Source: an uncultured Spirochaetaceae bacterium (GTDB taxonomy: Bacteria; Spirochaetota; Spirochaetia; Sphaerochaetales; Sphaerochaetaceae). From it: a stretch of 12,622 nt of DNA. A model generated the notes under the pieces. It made no database searches and had not been told where the DNA came from. It saw only the letters and a list, made by a program, of their open reading frames with translations. The stretch is from NCBI GenBank assembly GCA_944389985.1, contig CALXON010000168.1, positions 1 through 12,622 of the forward strand. The letters are read 5' to 3'. Made by a program: the position numbers and the translations under genes. Positions 5,947-12,622 of the stretch are shown here, piece by piece (within the stretch, counting starts at the first letter, position 1; every line of letters starts with the position of its first letter).

Positions 5947-6903
5947 ATGGGAAAGTATGTTCTCAGAAGACTGATGGTCGCCATTCCCACATTCATAGGA
6001 ATCACCGTCCTTGTCTTCTTCCTTGCTTATCTAGCGCCGGGTTCTCCGCTTGAGATGCTATTCATGGACTCAAATGCGGATGCCCAGGTCATGGCTGACA
6101 TGGAGGCCAGACTCGGTCTTGATCAGCCCGTGTACGTCCAGTATTTCAGGTGGGTGGGACAGCTTTTTCAGGGCAACCTCGGAACTTCATACAGGACAGG
6201 ACTGCCTGTGTGGGATATGGTCGGGGAGAGGATAGGACCGACGCTTCTCATAACTCTTGCGTCCCTTTTTCTCTCCGTCCTCATCGCGATTCCTCTCGGA
6301 GTGATGTCTGCCTACAAGCCATACTCCGGCTGGGATTACTTCTCATCGGGACTTTCGTTCATAGGAGCTGCAACGCCGAACTTCTTCGCGGGTCTTGTGT
6401 TCATCTACCTTTTCTCCGTGAAGATCAACATCTTCCCGTCAAGCGGCATGTACGACAGTGCCGGAGCCCATACGTTCGCCGATCTCGTACATCATATGGT
6501 CCTTCCGACATTCGTTCTTTCGATACAGCAGATCGGAAGCCTCATAAGACAGACCAGAGGCAGTGTCCTTGAGGTGCTTCAGGACGATTACATCCGTACA
6601 GCACGCGCAAAAGGATGCCTTGAGAGCCGTGTGCTCTTCCGCCACGCGCTCCGCAATGCCCTCTCTCCGGTCATCACGAGAATCGGCACGATGATTCCGT
6701 TCCTCGTCGGAGGCGCGGTCGTCACCGAGCAGCTCTTCTCGTGGCCAGGACTTGGAAGCCTGATGGTCCTTTCAATCAATTCGCGTGACTATCCTGTGAT
6801 CATGGGCATCACCGTAGTCATCGCAGTTGCCGTTCTCATCGGCAATCTCATAATCGATCTTATCTACAGCGTGCTCGATCCGCGCATCAGATTCAGCAAG
6901 TGA
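5947..6903 (+). CDS. dppB: Peptide/nickel ABC transporter permease, DppB/OppB family
   Basis: A 318-residue membrane protein, typical DppB length, with about six membrane segments. The N-terminus MGKYVLRRLMVAIPTFIGIT followed by a membrane helix and PGSP (31-34), LGLDQPVYVQY (56-66), GNLGTSY (77-82) and RIGPTLLITLASL are DppB landmarks. The EAA loop is DDYIRTARAKGCLESRVLFR (213-232) followed by HALRNALSPVIT. Shine-Dalgarno GGAGGGG (5938-5944 region) sits close to the ATG. It pairs with the next gene product to form the inner-membrane channel. The symbol denotes the family only; dipeptide, oligopeptide or another small solute are all possible. Confidence 0.93.
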   Translation: MGKYVLRRLMVAIPTFIGITVLVFFLAYLAPGSPLEMLFMDSNADAQVMADMEARLGLDQPVYVQYFRWVGQLFQGNLGTSYRTGLPVWDMVGERIGPTLLITLASLFLSVLIAIPLGVMSAYKPYSGWDYFSSGLSFIGAATPNFFAGLVFIYLFSVKINIFPSSGMYDSAGAHTFADLVHHMVLPTFVLSIQQIGSLIRQTRGSVLEVLQDDYIRTARAKGCLESRVLFRHALRNALSPVITRIGTMIPFLVGGAVVTEQLFSWPGLGSLMVLSINSRDYPVIMGITVVIAVAVLIGNLIIDLIYSVLDPRIRFSK

Positions 6904-6910
6904 GGCTTAT

Positions 6911-7780
6911 ATGAAGAAGGAAAAAGGGATAAGGGGATCCTATCTCCAGGATGTGAAGGAGAGATTCTTCCATCATAAGCTGGCTGTATTCGCGCTGTTC
7001 TTCCTCGCTGTCGAGATCCTTGCGGTCATATTCCTGCCGATGATCCTCAGCCTCGATCCTTACTCGATCGATGTCATGGCATTCGGAAGGGGACCGTCAG
7101 ACAAGCATCTGATGGGTACTGACGATGTCGGACGTGACATGTTCGCGAGAATCGTATACGGAGGAAGGGTCTCGCTGACAGTCGGAATCATATCGGCAAT
7201 CATCAGTCTGATCGTCGGAATTCCTCTCGGGCTTCTCGCTGGCTACTTCCGTGGAAAGTGGGAGATCATCGTCATGCGTCTTGCCGATATCTTCATGTCA
7301 TTCCCGTCAATGATCCTGATACTTGTACTGGCATCCGTTCTCGGGCAGTCTATCGTGACGATCACCGTCGTCATTGGAGTGCTCGGATGGCCTGAGTTCG
7401 CAAGGCTCATATACGCAAGCACGCTCTCAGTGCGTGAGAAGGAGTATGTAGAGTCGGCGAAGGCCATCGGAACGAAGACCAGAGGCATAATCGTCCGCTA
7501 CATCGTTCCCAACGCATCGGCTCCTGTCATCATCGCGTTCACGTTCAGGACAGCACAGGCGATCATCACAGAGTCCTCGCTCTCCTTCCTCGGACTCGGT
7601 GTCCAGCCGCCTGCCGCATCATGGGGAAACATCCTCTACTATGCGCAGTCGATAAGCGTTCTTGCGAACAAGCCGTGGATGTGGGTTCCTGCAGGTATCA
7701 TCCTCATCATCACGGTACTCTGCATCAACTTCCTCGGAGACGGCATACGCGATGCCCTCGATACGAAAATGAGTGTTTAA
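6911..7780 (+). CDS. dppC: Peptide/nickel ABC transporter permease, DppC/OppC family
   Basis: A 289-residue permease, the second channel subunit. It has the DppC hallmark HLMGTDDVGRDMFAR (66-80) followed by YGGRVSLTVG, then LADIFMSFPSMILILVL, the EAA loop KEYVESAKAIGTKTRGIIVR (177-196) with HxxPN-type YIVPNASAPV, and the C-terminal LSFLGLGVQPPAASWGN segment. The ATG at 6911 is 7 bases after the dppB stop; the likely Shine-Dalgarno TGAGG overlaps that stop. The N-terminal half has one membrane helix (about 23-48) followed by the periplasmic linker, as in the family. The specificity is set by the binding protein and is unknown. Confidence 0.94.
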   Translation: MKKEKGIRGSYLQDVKERFFHHKLAVFALFFLAVEILAVIFLPMILSLDPYSIDVMAFGRGPSDKHLMGTDDVGRDMFARIVYGGRVSLTVGIISAIISLIVGIPLGLLAGYFRGKWEIIVMRLADIFMSFPSMILILVLASVLGQSIVTITVVIGVLGWPEFARLIYASTLSVREKEYVESAKAIGTKTRGIIVRYIVPNASAPVIIAFTFRTAQAIITESSLSFLGLGVQPPAASWGNILYYAQSISVLANKPWMWVPAGIILIITVLCINFLGDGIRDALDTKMSV

Positions 7781-7805
7781 ACTGAAGATAAAACTGGAGG
7801 TATGA

Positions 7806-9419
7806 ATGAAAAACAGCATAATCCGCAAAGTCGCTCTTGTTCTCATGCTTGCTCTTGCACTTATGCCTGTGATGGCAGGAGGATCTTCTGAGAAGTCAGC
7901 AGCACCTGCACAGCCGCAGCCGGCAAGACAGCCGAGCAAGACGATCACACTGGCCATGGTTTCTCCATGGGACAGCTTCATTCCTTTTGAGACGACCAGC
8001 TCATACTCTGATGTCGTGCTTGACCTCATGTATGATAAGCTCTTCTATCTCAAGGCTGACGGAACATACGAGCCCCGTCTCGCCACAAGCGTAGATGTCA
8101 ATGAGGACTCGACAGTTCTCACATTCCATCTGAGAGAAGATGCGAAGTGGGCAGACGGAGAGCCTGTGACGGCAGATGATGTCGTGTTCACAGCCCATCT
8201 CTACACATCCCCGTCAGTGAACGCTCTCAGAAAGAACAACCTTGAGCCGTTCGCAGGATTCGGAGAAGGGGATGGAACGCTCCAGGTCGAGGCTATTGAC
8301 GAGCATACAGTAGCATTCACGCTCCGTGAGCCTACGAATGTAGATTATCTGCTTTTCAACAAGTTCAGGGATTTCTACATTCTTCCTCGGCATCTTCTCG
8401 GCGATGTTCCTCTTGCTGACATCCGCACCGCATCCTACTGGGCAAGCCCTGTCGGATCAGGTCCGTGTCTCTTCCAGAGCCAGATCAGCGGAGAGAGAAT
8501 CGAGTTCGTGCCTAACCCGTACTACTATCAGATGAACGGAAACTGGGAGAAGTTCGTTCTCCGTGTCGTTCCTACAGGCAACCTCCTCGCAGGTCTCATG
8601 AATGGTGAGATCGACGCACTGGCAGGAAACGTAGGATCCCTCCAGCTCGCTGACTGGGATATGGCACAGCAGCAGCCCGGTCTTGTCTGCGTGGCAGCAC
8701 CGTCCGTCGCATACCAGTACATGGCAATCAACACACAGCATCTCACTCCTGGTGTCAGAAGAGCCATCAACATGGCCATGAACAGAGACCTCATCATCGA
8801 TGGTCTTCTCCAGGGAGAGGGCGTGGCTGCATACGGACCTGTGGCCCCGAACAACATCTACTACAATCCTGAGATCGAGGAACCGTACAATCCTGAGGGA
8901 GCAAGAGAGCTTCTCGCAGCTGAAGGATGGGATCCGAACCGTGTTCTCGTGATGAGCGTTCCTACAGGAAATGCAACAAGAGAGCAGGCTGCGATCATCA
9001 TTCAGCAGAACCTCGCTGATGTCGGCATCAAGACACAGATCCAGACAGCAGACTTCGCAACTCACCTTAATAAGGTAAGGGCCGGAGACTATGATCTCGG
9101 ATTCATCGGATCCAGCGGTTCTCCTGATCCGTCTGAGTGCGTCATCAACTTCAATCCTGATCACATGAACAACTTCTCACACCTCACTGATTACACAATC
9201 TTCGAGACAGGTGACAAGGGTGGTCATGTATTCACATTCGAGGACAGAAAGGCCGCATACGACGAGTATCAGAGACTTCTCAGAGAGTATGTTCCATTCG
9301 CGTTCATGTACTTTGAGAACATCCTCTACGCACACACAACCCGCGTTGAGGGCATAAAGGATGTCCAGGACTACACCCAGCTTAACAGGGACGTCTGGAA
9401 CTGGACGATCGTAGAGTAA
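7806..9419 (+). CDS. Peptide-type ABC transporter substrate-binding protein (SBP family 5)
   Basis: A 537-residue periplasmic binding protein, the usual size for DppA/OppA-type proteins. The signal peptide (basic N-terminus, hydrophobic core 9-20, V-M-A) should be cut after residue 24, leaving GGSSEKSAAP and a Pro/Gln/Ala-rich linker. There is no lipobox cysteine, so it should be soluble in the periplasm, like the sugar-binding protein in this window. The family 5 signature is at about 105-129 (LTFHLREDAKWADGEPVTAD then DVVFT). ATG 7806 is 5 bases after GGAGG and overlaps an out-of-frame ATG at 7802. The gene lies between the permeases and ATPases, and a tight hairpin follows its stop. Family members bind peptides, but also sugars, haem or nickel complexes, so the ligand is open; the co-encoded dipeptidase favours short peptides. 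Confidence 0.93.
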   Translation: MKNSIIRKVALVLMLALALMPVMAGGSSEKSAAPAQPQPARQPSKTITLAMVSPWDSFIPFETTSSYSDVVLDLMYDKLFYLKADGTYEPRLATSVDVNEDSTVLTFHLREDAKWADGEPVTADDVVFTAHLYTSPSVNALRKNNLEPFAGFGEGDGTLQVEAIDEHTVAFTLREPTNVDYLLFNKFRDFYILPRHLLGDVPLADIRTASYWASPVGSGPCLFQSQISGERIEFVPNPYYYQMNGNWEKFVLRVVPTGNLLAGLMNGEIDALAGNVGSLQLADWDMAQQQPGLVCVAAPSVAYQYMAINTQHLTPGVRRAINMAMNRDLIIDGLLQGEGVAAYGPVAPNNIYYNPEIEEPYNPEGARELLAAEGWDPNRVLVMSVPTGNATREQAAIIIQQNLADVGIKTQIQTADFATHLNKVRAGDYDLGFIGSSGSPDPSECVINFNPDHMNNFSHLTDYTIFETGDKGGHVFTFEDRKAAYDEYQRLLREYVPFAFMYFENILYAHTTRVEGIKDVQDYTQLNRDVWNWTIVE

Positions 9420-9430
9420 AAATTCCGTAT

Positions 9431-9452
9431 CTCTCCTCCTTCGGGAGGAGGG
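9431..9452 (+). promoter_or_regulatory. Intercistronic UUCG-loop hairpin after the binding-protein gene
   Basis: CTCCTCC (9433-9439) and GGAGGAG (9444-9450) form a 7-base-pair stem closed by the very stable C(UUCG)G tetraloop, extendable by two more pairs to 9431-9452. There is no T-run and the next gene starts 22 bases later. This is most likely a message-stabilising or partial-attenuation element, as proposed for the hairpin after the other binding-protein gene. Its right arm resembles a Shine-Dalgarno but would be buried. Confidence 0.7.
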
Positions 9453-9474
9453 GTCATCAGAAGGTTGGATAATA

Positions 9475-10470
9475 ATGAGTCATCTCCTGGAAATCAGCAA
9501 TCTGTCAGTCAGCTTCCTTGTGAGGAAGAAGTGGCTTCAGGCCGTGACCGGCGTGAGTTTCTATGTCGATCAGGGCGAGACACTCGGTATAGTAGGCGAG
9601 TCCGGATGCGGAAAGAGCGTTACATCGATGTCGATGCTTCATCTTCTGCCCAAGACCACTTCCCGCGTCGATTCAGGTAAGGTCGTATTCGATGGGACGG
9701 ATATAACGGACTACAGCGATGCTGAGATGAGCAGGATCCGCGGACGCCGGATCTCCATGATATTCCAGGATTCGATGACCTCGCTCAATCCTGTGATGAC
9801 CAATGGTGCGCAGCTTGTCGAGGCCATCAGATGCCATGACAAGTCGATATCCAAGAAGGATGCCGAGGAAAAGGCGATCTCATACCTGCAGAAGGTCGGT
9901 ATCCCTTCTCCTGAGAAGAGGTTCAGGGAGTATCCCCACCAGCTCTCAGGCGGTATGAGACAGCGTGTCATGATCGCAATGGCTCTCATCCAGTCGCCGT
10001 CGCTTCTCATCGCCGATGAGCCGACGACAGCTCTTGATGTGACCATACAGGCTCAGATACTTGAGCTTATGCAGGAGCTCAAATCCTCATCGAACATCTC
10101 CATAATGCTCATCACCCATGATATGGGAGTTGTGGCGGAGATGGCTGACAGGGTCATGGTCATGTATGCGGGGAACATCATGGAAGTCGCATCGACGAAG
10201 GAGATCTTCTCCAACCCGATGCATCCTTATTCGCAGGGCCTTCTGGCCTCCATACCGCGTCCTGACAGGACAATCGAGGCCCTTTCCTCGATCGAGGGAA
10301 CTGTTCCCACACTTCAGAACATGCCTAAGGGATGCCGTTTCTCGACGCGCTGTTCGAAGTGCACCGCTGAATGTATTGAGAAGTGTCCTCCTCTTTTCAG
10401 AAAGGACGGACATGATGTGAGATGCTGGCTCTACAAGGACGGGGAGGCTCTGGATGGAACATCTTGTTGA
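9475..10470 (+). CDS. dppD: Peptide/nickel ABC transporter ATP-binding protein, DppD/OppD family
   Basis: A 331-residue cytoplasmic ATPase that powers the importer. Visible motifs: Walker A GESGCGKS (41-48), Q-loop Gln98 in FQDSMTSLNP, signature LSGGMRQR (157-164), Walker B LLIADEP (177-183) with Glu182, and H-loop His215 in THD. The C-terminal oligopeptide-transporter domain starts near HPYSQGLLASIPRPDR (250-265) and contains C287, C293, C300 and C317 in GC-x5-C-x6-C-x16-C order, plus C296 and C304. This spacing is that of the iron-sulphur-type cysteine cluster reported in some Opp/Dpp ATPases. The Shine-Dalgarno is modest (AGAAGG, about 10 bases upstream). The gene overlaps the next one by 17 bases. 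It works as a heterodimer with the next gene product. Confidence 0.95.
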   Translation: MSHLLEISNLSVSFLVRKKWLQAVTGVSFYVDQGETLGIVGESGCGKSVTSMSMLHLLPKTTSRVDSGKVVFDGTDITDYSDAEMSRIRGRRISMIFQDSMTSLNPVMTNGAQLVEAIRCHDKSISKKDAEEKAISYLQKVGIPSPEKRFREYPHQLSGGMRQRVMIAMALIQSPSLLIADEPTTALDVTIQAQILELMQELKSSSNISIMLITHDMGVVAEMADRVMVMYAGNIMEVASTKEIFSNPMHPYSQGLLASIPRPDRTIEALSSIEGTVPTLQNMPKGCRFSTRCSKCTAECIEKCPPLFRKDGHDVRCWLYKDGEALDGTSC

Positions 10471-11434
10471 AGTATCGAATCTGAAGAAATACTACCCGGC
10501 GAGGAAGAAGCTCTTCAAGGAAAGACAGTATGTGAAGGCTGTCGATGATGTGACTTTCTATATCGACAAGGGTGAGACATTCGGCATAGTAGGTGAGTCA
10601 GGATGCGGCAAGTCCACACTCTGCAAGACCATACTCCGCCTGATCGAGCCGACAGGAGGAAGCGTTGTCTTCAACGGTCAGGATGTCGCGAAGCTCACCC
10701 CTGAGGAGATGAGGCTCATGAGGCGGCATATGCAGATCATATTCCAGGATCCATATGCATCCCTCAATCCCAGAATGACCGTGCGTGAGCTCATCAAGGC
10801 CCCTCTCGATATCTTCTCAGAGGCATCGGAGGAGGAGAAGATGGAGAAGGTCTTCTCTGCTATGGAGCTTGTTGGACTGAACAGGGAGTTCATGAACAAG
10901 TACCCCCATGAGTTCTCAGGTGGCCAGAGACAGAGGATCATGATAGCAAGAGCCCTGATCCTCGATCCTGAGTTCGTCTGCTGTGATGAGCCTGTGTCCG
11001 CACTCGATGTCTCAGTCAGGGCACAGGTACTGAACCTGATGAAGGATCTGCAGTCACGCCTGTCTCTGACATATCTCTTCATCTCCCACGATCTGAGTGT
11101 CGTCAGGTACCTATGTGACAGGATAGCTGTCATGTATCTCGGACGCATCGTCGAGATCGCGGAGAAGGATGAGCTTTATGATAACACCCTCCATCCATAT
11201 ACGAAGTGTCTCATCTCATCTATCCCTATCCCGGATCCTGAGGTGAAACGCCACGCGATGGTCCTTGAAGGGGATGTCCCGAGCCCTTACAATCCGCCAT
11301 CAGGCTGTCATTTCCATACAAGATGTCCATATGCAGGCAAGCAGTGCAGTGAGAAGTATCCGGAGCTGAGAGAGCTTTCACCGGGACACTTCGTCGCCTG
11401 CCACTATGCGGAGAGAATCAGGGAGGGAAAGTGA
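10454..11434 (+). CDS. dppF: Peptide/nickel ABC transporter ATP-binding protein, DppF/OppF family
   Basis: A 326-residue ATPase, partner of the preceding one. Motifs: Walker A GESGCGKST (47-55), Q-loop Gln98 in FQDPYASLNPRMTV, signature FSGGQRQR (154-161), Walker B FVCCDEP (174-180) with Glu179, and H-loop His212 in SHD. The N-terminal insertion KKYYPARKKLFKERQYVKAV before the first strand is typical of DppF/OppF. The C-terminal domain has HPYTKCLISSIPIPDP (247-262) and cysteines C285, C291, C298 and C316, matching the spacing in its partner. ATG 10454 lies inside the end of dppD in another frame, with GGGGAGG upstream, so the two are translationally coupled. Its stop overlaps the start of the peptidase gene. 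Confidence 0.95.
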   Translation: MEHLVEVSNLKKYYPARKKLFKERQYVKAVDDVTFYIDKGETFGIVGESGCGKSTLCKTILRLIEPTGGSVVFNGQDVAKLTPEEMRLMRRHMQIIFQDPYASLNPRMTVRELIKAPLDIFSEASEEEKMEKVFSAMELVGLNREFMNKYPHEFSGGQRQRIMIARALILDPEFVCCDEPVSALDVSVRAQVLNLMKDLQSRLSLTYLFISHDLSVVRYLCDRIAVMYLGRIVEIAEKDELYDNTLHPYTKCLISSIPIPDPEVKRHAMVLEGDVPSPYNPPSGCHFHTRCPYAGKQCSEKYPELRELSPGHFVACHYAERIREGK

Positions 11435-12622
11435 TGACAGACATGGAGAAGTGGTGGAAAGAGCACTGGAATGAATTCCTGAATGATTTCAGGACGCTCA
11501 TATCGATCCCGAGTGTCAGCATGGAGGATCCTGAGAACAGGGAATGCCCGTATGGAAAGCCCTGTGTCGATGTCCTTGAGGCTGTAGGAGAGATCGTCAG
11601 ACGTGCAGGTTTTGACTACTCTGTGGACTCGAACCAGTACGGACTGCTTGTCTGGAAGGGAAGACGTGAGGAGACTGTAGGTATCTTCAGCCACATGGAT
11701 GTCGTTCCTGCCGGACCCGGCTGGAAGTATCCACCTTTCGAGCTTACTGAGCTTGATGACGTTCTCATCGGACGCGGAACAGGGGACAACAAAGGACCAG
11801 CCCTCGCTGTGATTTACGCACTCAGGTATCTCAGGGAGTCGGGATGGCAGCCGGAGCATACGATAACGCAGTTCTTCGGCGTCAACGAGGAGTGCGGAAT
11901 GCATGATATAGATTTCTATGTCAGCCGCAATACAATGCCTGTGTTCTCATTCGTTCCAGATTCCTCCTTCCCCGTCTGTTACGGAGAGAAGGGTCTTATG
12001 GAGATTGATGCCGTTCACGCCATGGGCCATGATTCCGCCATAAGGTCATGGACGTCGGGTGTCGCATCGAACTCGGTTCCGGCACTGGCTGAAGCTGATG
12101 TTGCGATCCCCGCGGAGAAGCTTTCCGACTCGGTGGATGACAGCCGTGTTGAGATCGTATCAAATGCTGACGGCACAAGCCATGTCACTGCTCATGGAAG
12201 TGCGGCTCATGCGGCATTCCCGGAAGGATCCGTGAGCGCCCAGAACATCCTCGCTTCGGCATTCCTCTCCTCTGGTCTTTTCCCGGAGTCTGACAATGCT
12301 CTCTTTGAGGACATCCTCTCGCTCTTCTCAGACTACTACGGAGCGGGAATAGGTGTTCCGTATGAGGATGAGGTCTCAGGGAAGCTTACGCATGTCGGAG
12401 GATATTCCTCGCTGAAGGACGGTGAATTCCGCCAGAATGTGAACATCAGATACACGATCACCGCAGATCCTGAGAAAATGCTCTCCTCAATCGGTGAGAC
12501 GATGAGAGAACATGGATTCACGATCACCAGCACTGAGGGGTCAAAGCCGATGTATGTTGAGAGGTCGCTTCCTGTCATAGACAGGCTCACGGCCATAGCC
12601 AATAAAGCGCTGTCAATGGATC
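11434..12622 (+). CDS. M20 family metallodipeptidase, PepV/Sapep-like (3' end missing)
   Basis: The reading frame opens at the ATG at 11434, which overlaps the dppF stop by one base (TGATG), and runs off the window after 396 codons. Shine-Dalgarno GGGAGGG (11421-11427) is 6 bases upstream. It carries the M20 metal-site motifs: SHMDVVPAGPGW with H87 and D89 (86-97), GRGTGDNKGPALA with D118 (113-125), GVNEECG with E152 and E153 (149-155) and PDSSFP with D176 (175-180). From family knowledge these correspond within one residue to the metal ligands and catalytic Glu of Lactobacillus PepV. H259 in HAAFPEG lies where the lid-domain His is expected. The last metal-binding His, near residue 440 in PepV, would be beyond the window. 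It probably hydrolyses imported dipeptides in the cytoplasm; exact specificity is unknown. Confidence 0.92.
   Translation, partial: MTDMEKWWKEHWNEFLNDFRTLISIPSVSMEDPENRECPYGKPCVDVLEAVGEIVRRAGFDYSVDSNQYGLLVWKGRREETVGIFSHMDVVPAGPGWKYPPFELTELDDVLIGRGTGDNKGPALAVIYALRYLRESGWQPEHTITQFFGVNEECGMHDIDFYVSRNTMPVFSFVPDSSFPVCYGEKGLMEIDAVHAMGHDSAIRSWTSGVASNSVPALAEADVAIPAEKLSDSVDDSRVEIVSNADGTSHVTAHGSAAHAAFPEGSVSAQNILASAFLSSGLFPESDNALFEDILSLFSDYYGAGIGVPYEDEVSGKLTHVGGYSSLKDGEFRQNVNIRYTITADPEKMLSSIGETMREHGFTITSTEGSKPMYVERSLPVIDRLTAIANKALSMD

Noticed and set aside
8457..9164. Long minus-strand open frame (235 codons)
   Set aside because: It lies entirely inside the peptide-binding-protein gene. It is Cys/Ser/Val-rich in the way typical of an antisense shadow, with no plausible ribosome site or domain.
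11404..11904. Minus-strand open frame of 166 codons
   Set aside because: It is antisense to the start of the M20 peptidase gene, whose metal-site motifs make the plus strand the real coding strand.

Overview
The window looks like an accessory nutrient-uptake locus of a diderm bacterium, most likely a spirochaete (Sphaerochaeta-like). The basis for this is indirect: two abundant-type substrate-binding proteins have signal peptides ending Ala-x-Ala followed by GGSS, with no lipobox cysteine, so they are free periplasmic proteins; GC content is roughly half; and the gene style fits. The phylum is an inference. No rRNA, tRNA, CRISPR or mobile element was seen.

Left block (1-4817). A 5'-partial gene on the minus strand (1-537) encodes a uroporphyrinogen-decarboxylase-superfamily (MtaA/CmuA-like) protein. 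It diverges from a GntR/FCD-family regulator (648-1295). After an AT-rich 312-base gap come three plus-strand genes of a CUT1-type carbohydrate ABC importer: binding protein (1608-2954) and two permeases (3009-3923, 3932-4774). No ATPase is present. A hairpin follows the binding-protein gene and a terminator-like hairpin follows the second permease. Promoter-like elements with the same extended sequence sit in front of the minus-strand gene and in front of the binding-protein gene. They flank the regulator gene and point away from it, which suggests that the GntR protein controls both.

Right block (4883-12622). A separate promoter appears to drive a second, full-length URO-D/MtaA-like gene (4966-5931). 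It is followed tightly by a complete peptide/nickel-family ABC importer: two permeases (5947-6903, 6911-7780), a family 5 binding protein (7806-9419) and two ATPases (9475-10470, 10454-11434). An M20 PepV/Sapep-like dipeptidase (11434 to the window end, 3'-partial) follows. Gaps are short or the genes overlap, so this is one operon. The obvious reading is import of short peptides and their cleavage in the cytoplasm. The role of the methyltransferase-like first gene is unknown.

The two URO-D-like proteins are paralogues (27 of the first 60 residues identical by hand alignment). The full-length one carries the His-x-Cys...Cys zinc-ligand pattern of MtaA/CmuA-type methyltransferases and lacks the HemE N-terminal signature. 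A small-molecule methyl-transfer or C1 role linked to uptake is therefore more likely than haem synthesis.
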